DNA of 28,339 nucleotides from the NCBI GenBank assembly GCA_025765595.1, contig JAIVFH010000323.1, positions 1-28,339 of the forward strand. The letters are read 5' to 3'. The translations under genes and the position numbers were made by a program. The DNA comes from Obelidium mucronatum (taxonomy: Eukaryota > Chytridiomycota > Chytridiomycetes > Chytridiales > Chytriomycetaceae). This document shows positions 20,001 through 28,339 of the stretch, piece after piece (positions within the stretch are counted from its first letter, which is position 1; each line of letters opens with the position of its first letter). The notes beneath the pieces are model-generated. The model worked only from the letters and a program-made list of their open reading frames with translations, was not told the origin of the DNA and did not search any database.

Positions 20001-20955
20001 TGAAGCAACTACACACCTTTTCTGTTGACATCCGTGTTCATTTTGAAATAATTTACGGTTCCCGTGAAATTATCACTATATTGCCCCAAAAGAAGTTCTT
20101 CCTCTTCTAGGCTAATAACGTTGGGTGGAATTCCACGACGGAACTGATTTTGTGTAATGTATCCACCATTGTACTTGTCAAAGTCCTTGAACCAAGATTT
20201 GACATCAGAGCCGTGGTGTTTGACATATTGCCGCAGGCGTTCAATTACGTCGTTTAAAACCGATTCTGACTTCGGTGTCAAAGGTGGTCTGACTGGCTTC
20301 ACAACTAGAGTAAAATGATCCATTAGTAAAGAATTTTTGTTTGGACAAGTAAGCCAACCTTCATGAGGTGCCGGAATATACAACGTCGGGGTCAACTCCA
20401 GCTTTTTTGCGCCAAAAACTACATAGACAAGTAACGGGGAGTTAGAGTGTAGACGAAAAATGGTGAGACCATCCACCTTTGTCAATAGAATCGACAAACG
20501 CGACCCATTTAATTCTGCCACCCCCATCAACTCCTTGCCCTTTATAATGATCCATCAAGACTGTGTATTCCAGGTCTGTCAAGGGTGCTGACACAACACC
20601 ACGTTCCATTGCACCGCCCAAACATCTTCGAAACTGGGAAGTCGTGATATATCCCGAACGAAGCTTGTCGAAATCAGCAAAAAGATCAACAAGGCGGATT
20701 CTTTTTGCGAAAATATGGGCACGGATTTTGTTTTCGACTGTTTCCACTGTTGGGGTTGTAGCGAGGGACGATGGAATTTCGCTGTGGGCCAAAGGCGCCT
20801 GAGTTGGAGATTGCGGCTTTTGTATGTTTTTTTTTTGTTTTTAAATGGAAGAGTGGCAAGAGTAAAAGGCGTGAGCAGTTGTCTTTCAGCATTGTGATCA
20901 GAAAGTATGCTGCCCTTACCTTGTACGCCGCAGCAGCCGCAGCAGCAGGAGCCAT
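17024..20955 (-). CDS. Eight-repeat EF-hand-like protein, 1013 aa
   Basis: Fourteen exons: 20955-20920, 20798-20477, 20418-20359, 20304-20017, 19907-19728, 19680-19598, 19537-19411, 19350-19157, 19091-18923, 18856-18512, 18455-18259, 18192-17638, 17587-17284 and 17205-17024. All phases close. After an Ala-rich start come eight repeats of about 90-130 residues. Each has a basic helix, then (F/L)-x-D-F-D-K-x3-G-x-(I/V)-T-x2-Q-F-R, an acidic helix E-x3-L, and a second half-hand (N-Y-x-x-F). Several end in V-F-x4-L-E-x2-P. The loops resemble EF-hands, but the third position is mostly Leu or Tyr and the last is usually Gln, so most should bind calcium poorly or not at all. The family looks like the repeat EF-hand proteins of flagellated eukaryotes; a ciliary or cytoskeletal scaffold role is inference. 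The 20016-19908 and 19727-19681 introns have the weakest acceptors. Confidence 0.82.
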
Positions 20956-21072
20956 TGTTCAAAGTGTTACCGCTTAGTGTTAAATAAGAGAATAGATCGC
21001 GTGTTCCGCTGAGTTCAGTTGGAAAGTCGCGTGGACAATCTTCGTTGATTTTTAGCAAATCTTTTTCACTCA
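20956..21072. promoter_or_regulatory. Compact divergent promoter
   Basis: Only 117 bp separate the ATG of the EF-hand-repeat gene (minus) from that of U2SURP (plus). Both transcripts must start in this interval or overlap. No TATA box is evident. The flanking first exons are GC-rich. Confidence 0.55.
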
Positions 21073-23723
21073 ATGGACAACAACAGACTGCCCCCACCAC
21101 CGCCGCCAGGCAGAGGGATCCCCGAGGAGCTCAAAGCGCAAATAGTGCTCAGCATGAGCCAGGAGTATTCGCTCGACGAGTACTTTGAGGAGTTCCAAGC
21201 GTCGCTGCAGTCAAACAACACTGCCACGGCCGCCCTGGTGAAGTCCACAGAGTGTTAACAACTCGGGTTTTCTAACCGAATTTGCATTCGGTCCAGCCAG
21301 CGATGCCTGTCAAAAAGACGCCTTTTCAGCTCAAGAAGGAGGCCGAAGAGGCCAAGCGGAAGGTTTGCTGCTCTCAATCACACAGAAAAATAGCTCTTAT
21401 AACCATGGATTCTTAAGCAAAACGAAATGGAGGCGGCAGCCGCCCTTCAGGAATTCGAGCGCTCGTTTGACACTGCCCACCAAGAAGCGCCCTCTCGAAG
21501 AGGTTTCGTCGCAAAGACGTGGGTCAAAGGAGGGGCGATCCAGAAGGAATTCTCAGAACTCGTTGAAGCGGAAGGAAAAAACGAAGCTGATGATGGGGAT
21601 GGGCTTTACAGACCACATCTTAAGTTTGAGCAGCAGTTCCAGCAGCAGCCGCGTTCACCCCCTCTGCCAGCACCTGTCCAGCACCAGCAGCAACGCGTAA
21701 TTCCTCAACCTGGATCAAAAAAGAGACAGCTAGACTCGTTCTTGCAGGAAATCAAACAGCAGCAGGAATCTGCACCACCATTTCAAAGACAGAGGTTCTC
21801 TGAAGTGTCTCAGCATCATGGATCTCACGATACTGGAGATGGTCGCTCGGCTAATTTATTTGTCGGCAATTTACATCCTGCCGTCACCGAACGCCAGCTC
21901 CTGGAATTATTTGGTCAATATGGTCCAATTGGAAGCATCAAAATAATGTGGCCCAGAACGCAAGAAGAGATTGACCGTGGCAGAAACACTGGATTTGTCG
22001 GATTCATGAAACGGGAAGATGCTGACAAAGCTCTTAAAGCATTGGATTTGTTTTCTTTGGAAGGGCGAGAGTTGAGAGTGAGTTTTTCTTTTCAAACGAT
22101 ATCGGCGCTCCATTGACACTTAAAATGCTAAAGATTGGATGGGGAAAAGCTGTGCCTATTCCAAACCAGCCAATCTTCGTGCTGCCCAAGACTGGATCCA
22201 ACAACCATATGCCAGAAACCCCAACAGTTACTACCGGACTTCCGTTTAACGCGCAAATACCACCACCCCCGGTTCTCAATACAACTTCAGCTCGAAGAAA
22301 GGCCAAATTGCAATCTCAAGTACCTCGTCGGCCGGAAGTTCGTGTTGTGATACCAACATCCAAGGAAACACTTATGAGAATCAACAGAACAATCCAATTT
22401 GTTCTCCTGCACGGCCCAAGTTTCGAAGCTGCTCTGATGGAGCGTGAGAAAGTAAATCCTGAATTCGCCTTCTTATTTGATCACACAGTAAGTTTTTTTT
22501 TTTTTTGTGGTTTTTTTGTATCAACAATACGCAATAGATTCCAGAGCACGCATACTACCGATGGAAACTGTTTTCTCTTCTTCAAGGAGATTCGAAAACG
22601 TCATGGCCTGTGAAGCCATTTCAAATGTTTGACGAAGGAGCGACTTGGATTCCGCCAGCCATTCCCTTTGACGAACATGTAAACCAAACACCATTCACTG
22701 CCATACAGCCAAACTCAAACTAACATGATGAATAACTAACAGGGTCTAGAAAATAACACAGATACAGACACAGATTCTTCGGACAGTGATTCAGACGATG
22801 ACGAGTCCTCCTACAATCGCCGGCGGAAATCCCGCCGCCGTCAATCTGCAAATGGAAAACCAAACCAGCAACAACAGTCCCGAAAACAATACCTCCCACA
22901 CCACAAACTCCGGCTCCAAACCCGTCTTCGAAATCTTGTCACAAACTCTCGCTCCCAAATCGCAACACTTATGATATTTTGCCTGTCGCATGCCTCTACA
23001 GACCCGTCCGCTATTGTCCAAACTATTTCAGAGAGTTTAGTGCATCCCGCCACGCCCCTCATTCCCAACAAACTCGCGCGCTTACATCTAGTCAGTGATA
23101 TTCTTCACAACAGTGCCAGCCCTAGTGTTCAGCAGGGGTGGAAATACCGGGGTCTATTCGAAAAAAGCTTGGATGCAGTTTTCCGCCATTTCGGAGAATG
23201 CTGGAAAGGTGTTGAAGCGAGGCTGCGTGCAGAGCAATGGAAGCGAGGAGTTCTCGGAGTGGTTGGTGTGTGGGAACAATGGGGAGTCTTTGATCAAAGA
23301 TTTACTGAAGGGTTAAGAAAGTCTTTTCAAGACGGATGTGATGGGGTGTCGCCGATTAAGCAAGCTTTGGAGGAGGAGAAAGTGAAAGCTATTCAAGATG
23401 AAATGGATGAGGACATAGACGGAGTTCCCATGGAGTCTTCTGGTGGAGTTTCAATGGCGGCAGAGAAGACTCCAGTGGAGACAGAGAAGCCTCGGATTGC
23501 TGCATCTGGATTCAAGCCGATTGACGAGAAGCCAGCTGCAAGCAAATTTTCTCCAATTGGAGCTATAGCGTCGCCACCTCCCACGTCCAAATTTCTACCC
23601 GCCATGGGCCAGAAATTTGTGCCTTCGCCGGTATCTGTAGTACCCCCTCCGCCTGTTAAGAAAGCTCCCCGAGTTGTATCTGGTGCAGCAAGTGTTTTTC
23701 AAACCGAAAGTGACTCTGATTAG
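21073..23723 (+). CDS. U2SURP: U2 snRNP-associated SURP protein (SR140/U2SURP)
   Basis: Exons 21073-21237, 21297-21362, 21418-22077, 22134-22487, 22538-22678 and 22743-23723 give 788 aa in phase. Domains: a Pro-rich start; K-x-W-V-K-G-G near 110, as in SR140; an RRM (about 222-300; L-F-V-G-N-L, then I-K-I-M-W-P-R-T and T-G-F-V-G-F-M); the hallmark G-W-G-K-A-V-P-I-P directly after the exon 3-4 junction; a SURP module (about 370-440, ending Y-Y-R-W-K-L-x-S-L-L-Q-G-D); an acidic D/S plus Arg/Lys-rich segment; and a CID domain (about 525-670). The C-terminus is Pro/Ala-rich. The protein acts with the U2 snRNP in pre-mRNA splicing in the nucleus. The first exon is supported by in-phase splicing and a TTCTAAC branch site. 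It shares a short promoter with the EF-hand gene. Confidence 0.9.
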
Positions 23724-23884
23724 AAATAAATCACTGCTTTCACGCCCACTATTGGATGAATTCACACTGAATATTAATTGGCGGAATCGAAATGGATGTA
23801 ATTCCTTTTTTATTTGCCCTTACTTTTCATTCGCTCATGCGGTGGGACATATGAGTCCATACTGTTGTTTGCACCAATCAACTA

Positions 23885-25049
23885 TCAAGTAAACACGTCA
23901 GGTTTAAACTGCATTCGCTCCAATGAGAAAATACATACATCTTTTGCAAAATTCTGCAACCCGACAGGCACCAATTTCATGGCTCGTCCCAAGTTGGCAA
24001 TCAGAGGAATAACAACTTCAACACTTTTTCCTCGCCCAAGAATAGCAATCATTTCAGAGGCAACGCGTTCGGGGGACAATGTCGGGAAGAGGTTGAATCG
24101 ATATCGAACTCCTGTGAATAGCGCCGTTGAAATAAGGCCAGGATAAATAGCTGACACTTTGACGTTGCTAAAGTGGAATGTAATTTAGTTAAGATATCAG
24201 CCTTGGAAATACCGGAAACCCCTCGAAACAGCATACGTGTGCTTTGTCTCTTGAATCATGGCTTCAGTAAATCCAGAAAGACCAAACTTGGAAGCGCAAT
24301 ATTCGGCAACGCCCATGCTTCCGCTGAGAGCCAATATTGAGCAGACATTCAACTAAAAACAGCGTCTGATTCAGAAACTTTGGGTGTGAATACAATTGAA
24401 GGAATTCATTCGCATACAATATGTCCGTGGTTGCGCTCAATCATGAGTGGTAGAAATACTCGTGTTGTCCACATTGGACCTAACAAATTAACCTTGATAA
24501 CATTCTGAATGACGTCAGGATCCATATCGATAAACTTTTTGCCTCCAAGAATTCCAGCATTGTTGACAATCATCGTAGGTATACCAACCTGTGTGAGGGG
24601 ACATCATTCAAAGTGTGAGTTGACGTTTAAAGACGACAAGACTGTCATAACTTGTGCAACGATTATCCTTCCAGCCTCTTCGACATTTTTGAATTCTGAA
24701 ACATCGCATTCAAAGAAGGTGACTTTTGCTGCGGAAGATGTCAGATTGAAGATCCTTTTTTAGCTGTACAACCAACATGAATCGAAGCTTTCAGATGGTT
24801 TGTGCAGCGATAGAACAACTATATGTTTTGGCTTTTGGCGAGATAAAAGAGTCTTTATAAAGGCGAGTCCGAGGCCTTGCGTTCCTATGGGATGGTTAAA
24901 GGGAACTTGTCAGAATCTGAAAAGGTACCTCCTGTAACCAGCACTATCTCATTGCTCCAATTCACTCTGACTGATGGATTTGAAAAGTAAGTTATCGCGC
25001 AAACAGAGACTAGAATGGCCACAAGCGCTACGGCAATTTCAACATTCAT
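23885..25049 (-). CDS. Membrane-anchored short-chain dehydrogenase (SDR)
   Basis: Exons read: 25049-24929, 24884-24777, 24728-24652, 24588-24418, 24352-24237 and 24167-23885, about 291 aa. An N-terminal membrane helix (about 5-23) precedes an NAD(P)-binding fold with T-G-G-T-Q-G-L-G, F-x-C-D-V-S, N-N-A-G-I-L-G-G, an active-site Ser in I-L-A-L-S-G-S, and Y-x3-K (E-Y-C-A-S-K). The pattern resembles the SDR16C/17-beta-HSD11/RDH10 group of ER or lipid-droplet enzymes acting on lipids, sterols or retinoids; the substrate is unknown. One stretch is doubtful: an in-frame TAA (24762-24760) forces either a 48-nt intron with a weak donor (24776-24729) or a pair of compensating indels (see findings). 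The first intron is only 44 nt. Confidence 0.8.
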
Positions 25050-25135
25050 CCCAACTTTATTCAATTGAATTCAATAAGGCACCAAAAGAAACAAACAAAT
25101 CAGCTGAAATATTCTTTGTTCTTATTGCCTGATGA

Positions 25136-25772
25136 TCAAAATTTCTTGGCTGGTTTGATCACAGAAACCTCCTCTATTTGTTGTTATATTAAACGCCAGA
25201 AGGATGAAGAACCTTTTTGGCAACTCACTTGCAACGATTTGGGAAAACTTTCTTCCGTCAGCAGTGATAAAGTAGCCGAGCCGACCGCGAACTTGAACAA
25301 GCGCGCCAGTTTTAACCGCACCAATCTTTTCTGGTTGATACTTCATTGTGTTTGCAAAATCGTCCGACAAGCGAAAGTCTTTAACCCTGTGCCAATCAAC
25401 TTCTTCCGTCCAAGTTCCATCCACCTGCTTCTTGCGGTAGTGGTTTGTTGCCAAGGAAAACGACCAAAGGTTGCCAAGTTGGTCTTGCGTATTTCCCCTT
25501 GTTCCCTTCAAAATTTCAAACGGCTTCAACTGCGGTGGGGCACCAACGTAACCAATAATGTTGACTTCATTTCTGGTAACGTAAGCTATTTTATAGGTGT
25601 ATCGTTAGTCGTGAGGTCGTGTCAATTTCTGTCTTACATCTCTGATAACACAAAGCCAGATGCAGATTGATGGTTTATATTAATAACATAAGCATTGAAT
25701 AGAAGGTTCGAAAAGACTTGCACCAACCTTTTGAAACGCTCTGGCTGTGAGATCAAAGTTGAAGAAGCGCAT
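25136..25772 (-). CDS. Mitochondrial single-stranded DNA-binding protein
   Basis: Exons 25772-25724, 25585-25229 and 25173-25136 give 147 aa. The N-terminus (M-R-F-F-N-F-D-L-T-A-R-A-F) is basic and amphipathic, as expected for mitochondrial import. An OB fold follows: N-I-I-G-Y-V-G, W-S-F-S-L-A-T-N, W-T-E-E-V-D-W-H-R-V, then G-A-L-V-Q-V-R-G-R-L-G-Y and F-S-Q-I-V-A. These are typical of bacterial-type SSB and yeast Rim1, which coat single-stranded mtDNA during replication. The last intron (GTGAGT...AATAG) replaces an out-of-family read-through with the short ending K-P-A-K-K-F. The first junction (donor GTGCAA, 138-nt intron) is the least certain. It lies 86 bp upstream of the SDR gene, same strand. 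Confidence 0.85.
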
Positions 25773-26003
25773 TCTGTTTTTTATAGGATCCTTTAACGTT
25801 TAAATTATGATACTCATTTTATTTATATCGTGCTGTCGTGTCAATTGCCGAAATTTCGGAGAGAATCGATTCGGCATGTTGTAATCATTTTATGAAAAAG
25901 ACCAATATCAGCAGATCTAGATCCAAGACCAGTAAAATTAAAGCAAATTGCATATAGTTCAATTTTCACGAAATAAAAATCTGACAATCCTCCTTATTTT
26001 TCC
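25773..26003. other. Divergent promoter region, SSB and membrane protein
   Basis: These 231 AT-rich bases separate the mitochondrial SSB start from the multipass membrane protein start. No specific motif stands out. Confidence 0.4.
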
Positions 26004-26981
26004 ATGGGACAGGTACTGGCATCAACTCAGTCTTGGTTTGACGCGACCAATAATGCCATGGGCATGGTCAGCTTCGCGACTCTCATGATGATGTTCAGCA
26101 ATAACATCTGGCAGCTTGACTTCACCCCTCGAACTTGGGTTCGTTGGATGGTATACTTTGATGTTGTCGCGTTCTTGATCTCATATGCTGGAACTTGTGC
26201 AAACGATCTTATGCCAAACTGCTGGCAGAGAAACGCGTATAAAGTGGCAGCTGGAATTGTGTGGTAAAGTGTCCGTGTTCATGATCGTCTGTGCCCTCCA
26301 CTTCATTGACTTCAACCGTAAATCTCATCAAACATCACAACTCAAAACCCCCCACACGTAAAAAACGCAGGTCTTTCAAAGATGGGCTCAAGTACGGATA
26401 TATGGCATACAAAGCCGTTAAGCTTGGAGATATCAAGGCCGATTGGCCATACTATGCTACTCTAGTAGGATCTCTACTTCTCTACTGGATCTTTCTCCTC
26501 ACTGGAAACGGATTCGAAGGGCCAAAATGTACACCCCTAACCACGTCTATGGGACCAAAAGTCGCCCTGTATTTATATGTTTGTAACAAAATGCCAAAAC
26601 CTGTAACCGAAAATTAAAATTACCAAAAAACATTTCTAGTGGACTCTGGTGGACATCGTCGCGTCTTTGGTTGTTCTCAATAAAATGAGGAAGGCCATCA
26701 AGATGAGCAAGGATGCCAAGATTGAAAACAAAGAATTTAACAGTATTAAATTCAAAGAGGAAATACGACTTTTGATTGCGTCAGTGGGAATGACGATCGT
26801 GACGATTTTAAGTATTATCAATGCTTTCAATCCGTCTTTCAATGTTCTTAGTATTTGGAGAATCGTGTTTGTGTACATCCAACTTCTCATGGTTTTGTCC
26901 CAAAAGGGCGCCTCAGGAGGAGGAAGCGAAACCACATCCCAATCACAGTCAATGAAATCTTCAAAGGGGACAAAAGCATAA
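26004..26981 (+). CDS. Multipass membrane protein of unknown family
   Basis: Exons 26004-26263, 26371-26578 and 26640-26981 give 269 aa in phase. As spliced, six membrane helices are visible: about 18-38, 47-66, one starting Y-Y-A-T-L-V-G-S in exon 2, one spanning the exon 2-3 junction, L-L-I-A-S-V-G-M-T-I-V-T, and I-W-R-I-V-F-V-Y. A Lys-rich loop separates helices four and five. The C-terminus is Gly/Ser/Thr-rich. The first intron (26264-26370) contains a stretch that, in another frame, encodes a further hydrophobic helix ending D-F-N-R, which would make seven helices in a receptor-like layout (see findings). I recognise no family. A sensory or transport role is speculation. Confidence 0.6.
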
Positions 26982-27076
26982 CATTAATTTTTTTTCTCTC
27001 CATTCACTCATCAACCATAAAACCCCACAAAATAAAAAACAAGAAAGAATAAGAAATTAACAATAAAGGCAATCTT

Positions 27077-28339
27077 CTAAACCTTGGCTTTCTTGGAAAC
27101 TTGCTCGGCATCTCCACCCTTGTTCTTGTTCTTCTTTCCCTTCTTCTTTCCAGAAGCGGCAGCGGCAGCAGCAGGAGCGGCGGCAACAGGCTTCTCAGCC
27201 TCCGCCTCTTCCTCATCGTCACCTTCCTTCTTCTCATAAGCAGCATTGTGAGCCTTCTGAGCCCTTCCAGAAGGATCTTCAGGGCATCCCCAATCCTTCG
27301 TGGAATCCATCTCACAACACTCTCCAAACAGGCTCTTTGTGGGAACAACTTCTCGAAAGCTCTACGGTACCAGACACCTTCCTTCGTTGTCGGTGCATCT
27401 TCCTTGTAGATCCATCCGTTCTTGACACGGTCAAACTCGGCGTCAGAGACAACCTTCTCGGCATTGTCCTTGAGACCGTCGATCCAGCTGTAACCAACAC
27501 CGTCACTAAATTGCTCCTTTTGGCGCCAGAGAATTTCGTCTGGGAGGTACGGAAGAGTTTCATCGGCAATGAAGTAGGCTGGGTTGGAAAGGTCGCTTGG
27601 CTTTGTAACTCCAGCCTTCTTTTGGAGAGCACGGAGTTGGTGAACATCGAAAGCCATACGGACAACGTGTTTTTCCATCTTTTGGCCGTAGGGCTCTTTG
27701 GCCCACTGAGTTTTCTTTCTGGTCTGTAAGGTTTGAATCATTCAGCACAAATGAAAAGAAAAAATTGAAACAAATCTCCACTCACGGAATCTGAAGCATA
27801 GAGACGTCCAAGAACGCCTTGTCCAAGAATGGAACACGCGCTTCAAGACCCCAAGCCATGGTGGATTTGTTGGCACGGAGACAGTCGGAGGTGTGAAGGT
27901 TTTGAATACGGGAGATGCACTCGTGGTGGAGACCTTGGGCACTTGGAGCAGAGTGGAAGTACAGGTAACCTATGCGTGGCAGGACAAATTCGTTTAGTTA
28001 CAAATTCGTTTAGTTACGAAAGCAAGTTAAACAGAGAGGGAAAACCAACCAGCGTAAATCTCGTCACTTCCTTCCCAGACAGCACCATCTTCACACCCAT
28101 GGCTTTGATCTTACGACTCAACAACCACATTGGAGTTGAAGCTCGGATGGTTGTCACGTCGTAGGTTTCCAAGTGCCAAATAACGTCATTGATAGAATCG
28201 AGACCTTCTTCGACCGTAAAAGTGTACTCGTGGTGAACAGTCTTCAAGAAGTCAGCAGCACGGCGGGCGGCAGCCAAGTCGGGGGACCCTTGAGACCAAT
28301 AGAGAAGGAGTGAAGACGAGGCCAGGCAGAAGCGTGGGA
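27077..28339 (-). CDS. Asparagine synthetase (glutamine-hydrolysing), 3' part
   Basis: The 5' end lies beyond the window, so the glutaminase domain and PP-loop are absent. Exons (minus): from the edge to 28050, 27969-27786, 27718-27077. Family marks: [24 protein letters not shown] near [45 protein letters not shown] and [10 protein letters not shown]. This is the fungal Asn1/ASNS synthetase domain, which makes asparagine from aspartate, glutamine and ATP. The frame breaks three times by one missing base (about 28287-28289, 28074-28076 and 27295-27299), though the protein is otherwise highly conserved. The C-terminus carries an unusual Glu-, Ala- and Lys-rich extension of about 50 residues. 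Confidence 0.88.
27986..28017. repeat. Tandem 16-bp duplication in an ASNS intron
   Basis: The unit AAATTCGTTTAGTTAC occurs twice without a gap (27986-28001 and 28002-28017), inside the 28049-27970 intron. On the coding strand each copy contains GTAACTAAAC, which resembles a branch site, so the branch site appears to be duplicated. Confidence 0.9.

Noticed and set aside
25065..25670. 201-codon plus-strand frame
   Set aside because: Antisense to the mitochondrial SSB, whose OB-fold motifs and intron-exon structure are clear on minus.

Overview
The window is nuclear DNA from a fungus, most likely an early-diverging zoosporic lineage (chytrid-like). The genes are split by many 44-140 nt GT-AG introns, several with CTAAC-type branch sites. 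The content mixes fungal secreted enzymes with a U2SURP/SR140 splicing factor and a long EF-hand-repeat protein of a kind I associate with flagellated eukaryotes. The lineage is inferred from gene content and not proven. I rebuilt the multi-exon models by hand from splice consensus, reading phase and family similarity; exon coordinates are in each entry.

Layout: (1) 1-1312, a hypothetical minus-strand gene and, facing it, a short plus-strand stretch sharing one near-identical motif. (2) 1832-7939, a run of secreted-protein loci: a GH5-like glycosidase with a cationic Thr/Lys linker, two tandem M43 metalloproteases (one with a Thr linker and a small Cys-rich tail), a third M43 copy that is a clear pseudogene, and a bulb-type (mannose-binding) lectin. 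(3) 7978-10989, a possible 60-aa gene, then a tyrosine-kinase-like (TKL) kinase with a long helical N-terminal domain. (4) 11025-11943, an Erv25/TMED10-like p24 cargo receptor only 35 bp after the kinase stop. (5) 12123-16707, an ABCC/MRP-type ABC transporter of 8 exons and 1354 aa. (6) 17024-20955, a 14-exon, 1013-aa protein of eight degenerate EF-hand-like repeats, sharing a 117-bp divergent promoter with (7) 21073-23723, U2SURP (RRM-SURP-CID). (8) 23885-25772, a membrane-anchored short-chain dehydrogenase and a mitochondrial single-stranded-DNA-binding protein in tandem. (9) 26004-26981, a multipass membrane protein. (10) 27077-28339, the 3' part of asparagine synthetase, cut by the window edge.

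The secreted genes of region 2 make sense together as an extracellular toolkit for carbohydrate and protein attack and sugar binding. The kinase, p24, transporter, splicing, dehydrogenase and SSB genes are ordinary cellular genes in a compact genome. No virus, transposon, CRISPR array, rRNA or tRNA was recognised.

The best leads are the helical-domain TKL kinase (possible HeLo/MLKL-like architecture), the eight-repeat EF-hand protein whose loops look unfit for calcium, the decayed third M43 protease, and a cluster of reading-frame problems confined to about 24.7-28.3 kb, including three one-base deletions in asparagine synthetase. The frame problems could be base-accuracy errors or real decay, and they may hide a seventh membrane helix in the membrane protein at 26 kb.
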